DNA from: Druceiella hillmani
Taxonomy: Eukaryota > Arthropoda > Insecta > Lepidoptera > Hepialidae
DNA length: 64,000 nucleotides
Assembly (NCBI GenBank): GCA_039881145.1
Contig: JAYKKI010000003.1
Coordinates: 5,098,501 to 5,162,500, forward strand
Direction of reading: 5' to 3'
Both the position numbers and the translations under genes were made by a program. Below the pieces are notes generated by a model. It saw only the letters and a list, made by a program, of their open reading frames with translations. It was not told the origin of the DNA and did not search any database. Shown piece after piece: positions 22,877-33,330 of the stretch (positions are counted from its first letter, which is position 1; each line of letters begins with the position of its first letter).

Positions 22877-23768
22877 CTAGAAGATATTAAGTATGGGGGA
22901 TGATATTATATTTAGTTGTTCATTTAATATATTAACGTTAGTGTCTTTTTTATATCCGTTTATTTCTAATGTTTCTAGGATATTAAGTTTGTTGTCTTTT
23001 GTATTTATTTGTAATATATAGGGAGCATTGTCGGTATGAGGGTGATGGTTGTTTTCAATGAGGTGTTTTGCAAAGTGATATGTGCAAAGTGATGTGATTG
23101 TTATTTCGCCAGCTGGCAATGTGTTGTTTGTACCTAGTAGTAAAATCTCTTCCTGTTTGGCCTATGTATACACTATTACAGTCGTTACATTTAAGTTTAT
23201 AGATACCACTCTTTTTATGTTTATCTATTTTTTCTTTATTATTAATAAGGATTTTACCCAAGTTTTTTAAAATACTATAGGCACATGTGGTATTATATAT
23301 ATTTTTATTATTAGTTAAGAGTTCTCCTTGTTAAAATTATACGTTACCTATGTATGGAATGGATTTATAGTAAATTTTATAATTATTCGGTACGACCGGG
23401 TATATTTTTTGGATTAGTATTTTTCGTAATTTATTCTGGTACAGTTTTGTAAAACTTGATGGGTTATAATTATTATTTACTGCGATTTTTTTTATATTTT
23501 TTTATATTTATATTTTTCTTTACGTAAATTAGGTTATTCTAGTGGGATGATTAACGCTCTGTGAATCTTTGATTGGAAGGCTGCTAACTTATGGGCCAAG
23601 GGTATTGGGAATAACAATTAATTATGGAGTCTGCAAATGTGTCTTTTCTAATATACTAAATTTATATTTATTGTTTTTACGTTCCATTGTGATGTCTAAA
23701 AAGTTTAGTTTATTATCGGATTCTACTTTTGAAACTCTTACTAATGAATTTCTACAAAATTAAAATGC
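22877..23768 (-). pseudogene. PLE reverse transcriptase C-terminus and GIY-YIG endonuclease remnant
   Basis: Reading the minus strand from 23,768: VESDNKLNFLDITMERK (the end of the reverse transcriptase), then in shifted frames LAAFQSKIHRA-like and NHPTRIT, then NNNYNPSSFTKLYQNKLRK. The endonuclease follows: KSGIYKLKCNDCNSVYIGQT with GRDFTTRYKQHI. The GIY and YIG residues and the downstream arginine of this fold are present. After a frameshift near 23,090, FAKHLIENNHHPHT, then ILETLEINGYK and LNEQLNIISSPI close the domain. Stops and frameshifts break it into at least four pieces, so it encodes no active enzyme. Confidence 0.85.
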
Positions 23769-23790
23769 CAAATATATTCAATAAATGCTT

Positions 23791-26093
23791 TGAACTACTC
23801 TCCCCTATACCAAATTCGCAAGTCGACCGTTACAAATAAATGTATTCATAAATCGTACATATAAATATCTACTTAATGACAGTAAAGGTAAAACGCATTA
23901 AATGTCATAAAACCTGTGTCTAGTTATTTTGATGGTACTAATAATTGTTGATCACGTCAGTTTAGTTGGGGTGTTAAGTTTTTTTTATTACAATTTAATA
24001 TAAATTAGATTTTTCTTATAACTGTTAACAAAAACGTTAAAGCCAAACTATTTATTTGAATATGGTGAATATACATCTATCCCAGAAACGACAGCGGTAA
24101 TTGAAAAGGAAACTTAAAATGCTGTTTAATTTATTTCGCTTAAGAACTACTTAATTTAATTTCGGTTTTATTACTTCAAATAATTACACACAAATATTTG
24201 GTCTATTTTTATGTCTTGTTTTTTTTTTTGAGTTATTTCCATGAAAATTCAAATATGTAATTTTTATCATAAGTTACGAAGCTATGAAGCTACTCAACAT
24301 ATACAATTTAGAAAATGTGAAGTAAACTATTATGGGTTAACTTATGTGGTTACTTGATAATACGAATAACAATATAACCGCTCATTTCATGAAAAATGTA
24401 ATTTGTATTAAATGCATCAACAGAAAATTATATTTGCTTGAATATTCTCACAATGTAATATTTTAAATTTTGCAACCCATACCCAGAATAAAACCATTAT
24501 ACCCGTTAAAGCCATCAAATCAAAATCCATTGGATTTTGATCATTAGATGAAATGGAGCGATTCTAAGCAAACGCTAAAGTGTCCCGGTGCGGTATAAAT
24601 AACAAATGCCGAAAAGCCTCATCTGTGAGTGACGATACGTTTTCAGGTGGAATTGTTTCACTGTACGTCTCTTGGCACATGTAGTGTGGAAACAAAAGAA
24701 ATTGGCAAAACTCACCATCACATGTTTTAGTTTTATTTATACGAGTCTTTTACTAAAAAATTCAAGGCGAAACCCCTGTGATAAAAGTCGTGTATTTATC
24801 CGTTGTATTGTTAGTCACAAGCCAACATTTCAACAAGAGCCCAAACTGGAGATTGATAATAGTAAAGAAATTGTTATTTATGAACATTATGAAAAATGAA
24901 AATTAAAAATTATACGTTAAAACTAAAATAAATGTTTTCTGTCATTAGAAAATTTATTTCCATTTTTAATTGCTGAATAAATATGAATGGTTGTATTTTG
25001 ATGCAATATGTATGAAATTTAAAAATTTTAAATTGTTTATTGGGAAAAATACCTTCAATTCAGAGTGCAAGGGTTGAAAATCTAAAAACAATGTAATATA
25101 AGTAGAAAAAATATTTTAGATATTTTAATATTATTAGAAAATATATTTTGCGATTTTTTTTCTATAGAACTCCTACACTTCAACTTACCTACTTCCAAAC
25201 CTTCAACTTGCGTAGTTCTATTAGCTGCTACTAAATGACTCAATATAGACGATAGTCTACTCTAAATCCTTACTACTGCCAAGATGTGAAATAAGTTTTT
25301 CCACATGTTTCTAAAAGTTTATCGTATATTCAATATTGATGGCCATTACAGGATATAGACTTGTGATATTACTAAGTAAAAAATCGATTGCACAGATCTA
25401 ATACATATTTTTTGTTACATATAACTATTTATATTTCAGATATGCTATATACGTCTATTCTCATGAATAATCGAAATAACTAAATGATTCTATACACATC
25501 CAATTATTGCATTGCAACTCGAATGAGGACTCCAATAATGCTCTTCCTATAGGTAAGAAATGAAATATTCACTTAGACAACATTTGAAGATTATTTAGTG
25601 TTATTCAATTTGATATGTGAATCAACATATTAAACTCTTGGAAAAATTTTAAATATTTTGAATTGTATTTAAGCTTTTTTTTATTATACTTTAAATATTT
25701 AGAAGGTCAGAAAGGGTAAAGGTCCTTTGGATTTATTTAAGAATTGTTTAATATTGAAATTTATCCGCATATCTAGGTATATAATCTGTTTGGTATTTTA
25801 TGTATGTGTATTATTTTTTTTTACTACTTTAAACATAATGACTCAAGACTATTTTCTTTCACTTTTATTGCACATAAGCGCAAGGGCTTTGCTGTTTGTC
25901 TTTTCCAAAATGTATTAATACTTTATCACAAATTGCTGTTTATGAGATATATACCGACTCGATCACTTATATAAAACGACGGACCATATTTTCAAAAATA
26001 CAATTTTTGAGTTGAGGATCATCCCAGCGCCTTTCATATCAAGATCGTCCCTCTTGAATCGATATTAAGGATTTCATGTATAAAATTTGCTAA
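23791..26093. other. AT-rich noncoding stretch with a possible core promoter
   Basis: No gene recognised. A minus-strand frame open over about 55 codons near 25,110-25,267 (includes AANRTTQVEGLEVGKLK) has a donor-like AGGTAAGT but no acceptor. A 10-bp hairpin lies at 24,519-24,541 (ATCAAAATCC with a 3-nt loop). Confidence 0.4.
24594..24601 (+). promoter_or_regulatory. Candidate TATA box
   Basis: TATAAATA stands in a locally GC-rich setting (preceded by CCCGGTGCGG). A CTCATCTG initiator-like sequence lies about 25-28 bp downstream, the usual spacing. The open frame at 24,672-24,899 does not start with ATG, so any gene driven from here is unknown. Confidence 0.25.
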
Positions 26094-26264
26094 TTTTATC
26101 GACCATTGGATGCGCGGATAAATCATTCGAGAGAATTAGCCCGAGTTGCTATACGAGCATATCCTGCGTTCCATGATCAATATAAAATAAATTCTGTACA
26201 ATCCATATTTGTAACAGATAAAATATTAGGAGCAGATACGAGCGATTTTATGCATCGACGATAA
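26094..26264 (+). pseudogene. Open frame resembling an LTR-element gag fragment
   Basis: A 56-codon open frame between stops, markedly less AT-rich than its flanks and without an ATG at its start. It includes NHSRELARVAIRAYPAF, then SVQSIFVTDKI and DTSDFMHRR. The pattern of a basic residue, RAYP, then a hydrophobic F-V/I block recalls the gag helix region of Gypsy-type elements. The resemblance is from memory of the family pattern and is weak. The alternative is an orphan host exon. Confidence 0.3.
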
Positions 26265-26489
26265 ATGAAACATAAAAACTTCTACGGACCTAGAGTGAAA
26301 CTTAGAGTGAATTTATACTCTTGATATTGATATCAAAATATGAATCTTATCAATTTTTGGTAGATAATTTTTATGACTCGCTGTTTTACAAAAACACACT
26401 CCTTGATATTGATTTTCACATAAAATTATGTATTAAACCTGTTTTAAATAATATTTAGTTCCCAAATAAAAGAAGCATGGGAGTCAAGT

Positions 26490-26627
26490 TCACAGACAGT
26501 TGCTTGTAATATTACTAATTACTCGCAATGAATACTCACCATGTTCATACCGTATTTCTGAACAGACTGCATGAGAGTAATGATTTTTGTCAATAAATTT
26601 AAATTCTATGACTCCCTTTGCTGCCAT
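26490..26627 (-). pseudogene. Short open frame resembling part of a Tc1/mariner transposase
   Basis: A 45-codon frame starting at an ATG on the minus strand reads MAAKGVIEFKFIDKNHYSHA. In Tc1-type transposases a similar block (MSAKGVG-hydrophobic-FIDG) lies between the catalytic aspartates. The downstream DND/HDN motif is not visible and no terminal inverted repeats were found, so this would be a small fragment. Confidence 0.3.
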
Positions 26628-27554
26628 GGTTCCTAGACAAATGCATGGATCTTGATGTTTAATTTATTATTGGGTTCGTGATTTTCTTATCGACTTAGGA
26701 AATATAATATTTCTAAAATTTCAATATGGCTGATATTGGTAACTATATTGTACCAAATAGGTTATTAGTTTTACGTACTGTATGGATTTTAAATACTACG
26801 ACCACACTTATTCAAATAATACACGTGATTCTTTTAAGTATTTAAACTTAGTATCGGATCACAAGTAACGCTTATTGGTTTGAGAGACTTTGTAGACTTA
26901 TATTTTTGAAGTAACTATGTTTATCTATATTTTTTCCATTAACCTTTCTCGTAATTAGTTTGCGATAATTTTTGTAGAAATATATTGCATAGGTATCTGT
27001 ACATCTACCATAGTAATTAATAAGTATCAAATTATTACGATAGCTTGTGCAAAACAGGAAAAATATAACTTACTTCTATTAATAACAATCCAAGTTTAAG
27101 TATAATTTTAATTAGAAGATTTTTCATTAAGGGCATTACATTAAATGAAACGTAACTCTAAGCACAAAGAAAAAATATGGAGGGAGTTTAATGTTGCCAA
27201 ATTTATGGAGTGTCAAATTTTACACGACGAGTATAACTATACGAGTGGTCTGAGAGAAACCCTCTAATGAAAACTTTCACCAAAAATTAAATTTTCTAAC
27301 ACATGGATCAATGGAATCAAAAAATACTCGTACTAATAAGTGAAAAATGTCGATTTAGTATAAGAAGGATAAATAGACTTAAATCATACGTTGCTTACAC
27401 ATATGCTTGTACATAAATTATGTATTCTTCATAATCATATCTTTTAAAAAGAAAAAAAGTAATTTATTTAAATGACTAAATTCGAGCAATAACCAAATAT
27501 GAAAACTGTATTGCATTAAAATGAGCAGGCAACCATTTAATACATGAAGCTTAA
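26628..27554. other. AT-rich noncoding stretch
   Basis: Nothing recognised. Confidence 0.5.
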
Positions 27555-27960
27555 CAGTGGTATGCAGATGATGTGGCTGTAATAGACGGAAATCGACCAG
27601 ATCTTCAGCATAATACGAATATGTGGAGTGAAGATTGTAACGAGGATTGAAAATAAATAAAAAAGACTGAAAAAAAAGTCAACAAGAGAGAATCATTTCA
27701 ACGTCATATCTCTAGACAAGGAAACGTCACGGAACGGAAACTAGTACAAACGAAAAAATCGAACAGAATTTATGCCTAGTATTGAAACAGACAGATCATA
27801 GGTAGCGTTAGATAGACCCTTTACAGAGAATCGTGAAGTGCCCAGGCAATTCAGAGATGTGGCACCTTCGCTGAATGAGCAAAACGAGACTTAAATCTAG
27901 GCTTTATTAAAAAATGGGAGAAATAGTACTGGAATGGATTAAGGTAATATAATTCATCAT
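27555..27960 (+). pseudogene. Non-LTR retrotransposon reverse transcriptase fragment
   Basis: The plus strand reads QWYADDVAVIDGNRPDLQ, then WSEDCNEDGLKINKKKTE with one frameshift. YADD is the catalytic box of LINE reverse transcriptases. The following spacing to GLKIN-KTE is characteristic of the jockey/R1/RTE-like enzymes. Downstream text degenerates quickly. This is a fragment of the palm region only; neither the upstream endonuclease nor a poly-A tail is visible. Confidence 0.6.
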
Positions 27961-29290
27961 AACGAAACTATATAGCACCAGCTTCCTTGACATCTACTAA
28001 GGATATCAAATTACTGATTAAGAAGTTCCTGAACAGTAAAATAACGTAACCACAATAACAATAGCAATGCAATGCAACATCCATTTTTTCTTTTCCACCA
28101 CGAATGCTACTGACTACTCCATTCAATTTTGAGAAGCCATAAAAAGCGCACGAAAATTTTGTACAAACATACATACGGATATTTCTCAAAGACTCGAATT
28201 GACTTATTTGTATCGACGATAATTTTGCCCTGGAACACCCACATTTTCATAAACGCCAGTCCATGAAAATTATAAAATATAAGTGTCACTGATTGTTACT
28301 GATTTGTGACGTAGTACCTTCATCTATTTGAATAATATAAAAATTACAACATTAACTCGAATATTAAATCGAATAGGGTAAATGGAAACATATTTGGAAT
28401 TATATGTAAGACTATAATCAATGAAATCTAATAAACAATAAATCTGTTGGGTTAATCTTATTTCGTGAGTGCATTCATAATTTTGAAATTTGACGTAATT
28501 TTTTTTTACTTTAAGTTCTAAGTAACGAGTATAACATAGTTTTAAAATGTCTAAAAATACCTTTTCATGGTGACAGACAGTTTGTGGGACGTTTTCCACC
28601 GTGGTAGTGGCAGTACTCACTGCTCTCACTGCCACCAATTGTCAGCGAGTGTTCACATTATGATAGTAAAAGTTATTGAAAGACAGTCACTGTGGTCGTA
28701 ATGTCAAGTTTGACTAAATATTTGATCCAACTACCACTGCATAGTGCATTCTCGGTGTCAAAAAATAAAATTATTCAGTAATTTCCCACGCTACATCGTG
28801 TTTTGTTCATTTATTGTTCGTTTAGTGTCTACAAAAAACGCTATTATTTCATTGGTCGATATTTTTACGTAGTATAAATTTAATATAAAATCTATGCTCT
28901 TTTAATATTTATATCTGCGTAAATTGTTTACGAAATATTTTAAATTCTACTCGTATTTAACAAGTATATTTTGTCAAATGATTTACAGCATGTAGTGTCC
29001 CGAGTGCTCCGGAATAAATTGTCCTTTATTTAGTATAGAAAATAGAATTGTAGCTTCTCGTCAAATCACGGTCAAATAGTTTGTTCCATAACAAATAATA
29101 CAATGTTTATGAGCCGAACACTCTGTATAGTTTTTAAATCAGAATTTTACATTTAGTAATGATTTTTTGTTTTCTTTATCTAAGCTGATTTTAAGCTGAG
29201 CTTAAATTAACGATCTATTTTACTAGATTGCATTAGATCATTTTTATTACCGATCGGCAAATTCTTAAAAATTAAAATTTATAATTCCAT
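27961..29290. other. Noncoding stretch
   Basis: No gene recognised. A short hairpin (GTGGCAGT with ACTGCCAC) lies near 28,606-28,635 in a less AT-rich patch. The 104-codon minus-strand frame at 28,324-28,638 starts at a TTG and resembles nothing I know. Confidence 0.4.
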
Positions 29291-29398
29291 CTGAACATTA
29301 CCTGTATAAATTTACATGTACAGGCAATGTCTGAACATTACCTGTACAAATGTACATGTACAGGCAATATCTGAGCATTACCTGTACATGTACAAATG
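29291..29398. repeat. 40-bp tandem repeat of palindromic units
   Basis: Units start at 29,291, 29,331 and 29,371 (CTGAACATTACCTGTA and variants). Within each unit CCTGTAC or CCTGTAT and GTACAGG face each other around a GTACATGTAC-like centre, so each can form a hairpin. The third unit is shortened. Confidence 0.9.
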
Positions 29399-32125
29399 TT
29401 TCTTTTCTTAAAGACCATTTCACCAAAATTACCCAAATTTACCTCACAAGGAACTTTGGAAACACTGTTTCAAATGTAATATTTGAAAGTATTATGGGAG
29501 AAATATTTGCTATATATTCGACATGGATACACAAATTTGTGATCTCGCAATGAACGAATTCAAAATCATGGCTTCCAAATTAACTACCAAAATCAATAAA
29601 TTTGATACTTTCTATCCTGATATAGGAATTGATAGGAACAGAGGCTTAGGATTTTTAAAAAGACTTTCAAAGTTGTCAAACCTCTCAGAAATTTACTACA
29701 GACCAATTACTGCACAACCTAATCAGCTAACGAATGTACTTTTATTAATTCAATTATGTTCACTGTTGTCAGTCGACAGATAAAGCCTTTTAAATGAAGG
29801 GCTAACCTGCTTCTATTACTTCTTCACAATAAGAGGATGAGTTAAAAAAAAATAAAGTAAAAAAAGGCCTGAACGGGAAGAAGAAAAAAGGAAAGGAAAG
29901 AGTAATTAAATGACATCTATAAAAAGCGGTCTGAGATAAAAACTAGCAATAAAAAAGAGAGAAAAGCAATAAAATGAAGAAAATAATTATCGGAATAAAG
30001 AGAGATGAAGCTAGCTTTAACTAATTTATGTTGTTTAATAATATTTCGACACTAATGCCGTTACTTAGTTTAACTACTTTACTAATGTTTTGCTGCTTAA
30101 ATATTCTTTAAAAATAATAATACTGATAGACAAAAATAACAATTTTATTAAAAAAACGACGGGACTTTAATGGTATAACTTTAATTGAGTGTTTTATTTT
30201 AAGCACCCTAAAATAAATGCAAGTGTTTAATAAAAATAAAAACAAAATATCATATCTATAAAAATAAAGTTCGTCTAAAAGTTGGATAGTAAAAAAATTA
30301 CGTGCAATTTGGTCTAATACGAAACGTTTTATGTAATAATATAGAGATGTGTAACTGAAAAGTAGTTATTTTAACACGGGAAGGAAAACATAGCATTAAA
30401 TAGGATTACCTTCATAAAAAATACGAGTTGTTATTTCTTTCCAAATCAAATTGTAAATAAATAATAAAAATAAAGGTCGTCAAATTTAGAACTTGAAAAA
30501 TGTTTAATTCATGTTAAAAAAAATTTGTTTCACCTGAAATTTAATTTGTTACTTTTACAAAAAATATTCAGGTGTATGGAGAGGAAAAAATATTTTCTCA
30601 TTTTAACTTGATGAGCTACTAAATATCCTAATGGCAGGAATGTTTTTCTGGAGAAAAAAATGTTAAAATGCAAGAGGAAGAGCTTAATGGATATTAACAT
30701 GATAATGGCCCAAATGCTTTTAAAGTAACTCGGCAATTGGAGAATACGTAATGACGTGAAAACCTCTTTAGATGAAAGAAAAAATCCTCTTCGTTTTTCT
30801 GTGATTACTCCTAATTTGATTGAAAATGGTAGTGTAGAAAATAAATTGGATATTTTAAGAGATTCTTTTTAAAATTTATTATTATTACAGGTAATATATA
30901 TTTATGTTAGTGATTTAATCTCGATTGTGGCTGTTTTGAGATACGAACACAAGCAAGCTAGAGTAGTGTATGCTTATAAACTTGAGAAAACCTGCCCATG
31001 GTATGCAATTAATAATCATAAATATTTTGGAATAATTATATTGTGACGTAAATAAAAGTGACATAATATATGTAATATATATTACGTCATTTTTTTGTAA
31101 GAGATATAATAATATATTAATATAATATTTTATGTTAAATTAATAATACATATAATAAGGAACATATCAAGAGAACCATTTATGTCCATTTTATATATGT
31201 ATTACGATTACGAAATATATTGTAAAAGTCATTTAATTGACAGTAAATTCCCATTTAGAATTTTTTTAAACTGGTTTTAATATACCTAAAACTAATCAGA
31301 TTAGGAAAACCTAATATTTCCTGTTGATTATTAGTGGCGGTTCTAGTACATTTAAAAAAATAGGTATGTTTAATTTACTTAATTTGTCTAGTTCTATATA
31401 AATACCTTTCAATGTTATTTTATGTTGTAACGAAAAGCACATAAACATAAGTATAAATAGAGATATGCTGTAAAGTGAGAACCAAAAAGATATTAAATTA
31501 TAATAAAAAAAATGAGAAATAATTCTTATTTACAATTTTAAAGACGAGATAAAGGTTATGGGATCCGATTATTGGTTTAACGGGAGTTATTTTAGATAAA
31601 ATACTTGGAATGCCTCGTGTCGTGCTATTAAAGAATTCCACAGCATATATCTGAATACTTTATGTAAATTGAGTATATATTACAGAAATAGTAAATGGAC
31701 GCACTAAGTTAGCTCGCTAGTGTCCTACGCGCCAACAGAGACTTATTTCGACTTTTGTTAGACGCTGTTACGTGCCACGTGTTTCATCGACTCTTATTGT
31801 CATAAATGAATTTAGTTTATAGTAATATAGTTGTTAAATAACGCGGGTGGTTAATTTATTCCATAAAATAACAATTAAAATTTGAATAATTACAACTAAT
31901 AAAATAAATTAATTCGAAAAACTTTCCCGGCGCTTCAGCTTAATATGAAGTTGGATATATATCCGAAGTGGGAACTAGATCCTAACTTCTTCATTCGTTA
32001 ACTTGCTAACATCAATAAATTATGCTACTGCGTAATTCACCGGTGGAAATTTTCCAAATCCGTAAAGCCTCTAGGATTTAAAATGAAAGCGAGCGCCACG
32101 AGTGAACGTTTTGGAATCTTGCAAG
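29399..32125. other. AT-rich noncoding stretch
   Basis: An 86-codon frame with an ATG at 29,523-29,783 (+) has no recognisable family. A small hairpin (TGACATAATATA with one mismatch) lies at 31,059-31,089. From about 31,690 the sequence becomes less AT-rich and contains CpGs and a CACGTG E-box (near 31,776). Confidence 0.4.
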
Positions 32126-32181
32126 ATGGCATCGGGGGATTTACCGTTTAAAAAACGTCAATTTCACAAACCAACAGAAGC
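32126..32181 (+). CDS. Candidate first coding exon, product unknown
   Basis: ATG in good context (GCAAGATGG) opens MASGDLPFKKRQFHKPTEA, then either a stop (TAA at 32,183) or a donor-like GC|GTAATG. The preceding 400 bp is less AT-rich, CpG-containing and has an in-frame upstream stop, as a promoter and 5' UTR might. The basic KKRQFHK stretch would suit a nuclear protein, but I recognise no family. It could be a chance frame; no partner exon was identified. Confidence 0.25.
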
Positions 32182-33149
32182 GTAATGAATGACTTTGATG
32201 CGTGCAAGGAATATAAACGTACTTTCAAATTTGGTAATAAAAAAATTATTTTCTATTCTGCCTAAAATTGGAATTGTCTTTCTTTTAACTGAGAGATTTG
32301 AACTTCTGTATAGCGCGTCCTAGTTTAAAACTACTTAATGTTATTATACATAACCAAATAATATATAACACTATGTTGGTAAAAATCTTATCACCATTTA
32401 GACATTGACTGTAATAAAATGACGTAACGTTGAGCTCTCTTCGCATAGTTACAGGCCATTACTAAGTTTCTTATGCATGAGCTCCTATTGTATTATTGAT
32501 TTTTATTTTTATTACGGGGTATCATAAACTGCTAACTAGAGATTTTATCTGCTTACACACTTATACGTGATCCGGGAGGTAAATATAGAAGAATTTAACC
32601 ATAAATAATTGAAAATATACAGCATTTTGACAGACAAACGAACGAAGCGCATGGTACTCTATATTATTGGACATTGAAATTTAAAAATATTAGTAATCAA
32701 TTGCGGAACTGTTAATTGTTCTCTTGATATCTTGTGACTAACCGAATTATATCGACATATTTTCGATTTATCTAAACGTGATCTCTTTTACTCTTTGAAG
32801 TTGTTAAAAATACTGTTAGAGTTTAATTATATCTTGATGTCATTTCTTGCATTAATATTATGTTAAAGAAATATTGTTTTTATGAGTAGAAGCGATAAAC
32901 TGTAACTTACATATTATGTGTCCACATAATATATGGAACAAAGCAGTTTTGCTTTGGCAGTTCTTTAATTTTGTATATCATAAGCAACATCATTTAATAG
33001 ACATATTATGAGCAATACATATATGTTTTTGTAATTTTGAAGTCAAATTTTATAAAGATATTTTAAGAGATGTAGGAAAATAGAGAAATTATCTTCCAGT
33101 ATTATTTCTAAAATACTAAACAAAAAGTATGACAAAAATAGAATTGGTA
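32182..33149. other. Noncoding stretch
   Basis: No gene recognised. A perfect 10-bp hairpin (ATATTATGTG, 2-nt spacer, complement) lies at 32,911-32,932. Confidence 0.5.
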
Positions 33150-33330
33150 AAATCTCATTTCAAGATTATAGAAAAACTATAGCGATTATCCTAAATCTTA
33201 TAATTTTTTGACTACGCGTAAAGGGTGGTCTCTTTACGCCTGTGAAAGATATAGTAGGCAATATATTTTTTAGTAAATAATCAATATTTTCAAATAGTTT
33301 AGCGGAAATACAATGTACCCTTAAATTTTT
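33150..33330 (+). repeat. Dispersed repeat, copy A
   Basis: Colinear with 61,360-61,525: GCGATTATCCTAAATCTTAT, then CCTGTGAAAG, GGCAATATATTT and TAGTTTAGCGGAAATAC, each with a close counterpart. Both copies lie on the plus strand, and the divergence suggests an old family. No coding capacity is visible. Confidence 0.65.

Larger units (their letters stand above)
22300..23790 (-). mobile_element. Penelope-like element (PLE), 5'-truncated
   Basis: On the minus strand the order is the end of the reverse transcriptase, a GIY-YIG endonuclease, about 450 bp of 3' untranslated sequence, and a terminal repeat (22,300-22,420) with a hammerhead-like motif. This is the arrangement of PLEs. At the truncated 5' side (23,743-23,782) lies a fragment of the terminal-repeat tail in the opposite orientation (GAATTTCTACAAAATTA followed by CCAAATATATTCA), a structure often seen in Penelope insertions. 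Confidence 0.85.

Noticed and set aside
25184..25267. Minus-strand frame ending in AGGTAAGT
   Set aside because: No acceptor with a pyrimidine tract upstream; the donor alone is not enough.
28324..28638. 104-codon minus-strand frame
   Set aside because: Starts at TTG, AT-driven composition and no family resemblance.
29523..29783. 86-codon frame with an ATG
   Set aside because: No recognisable motif, no promoter and no splice partner; the length is within chance for 64 kb read in six frames.
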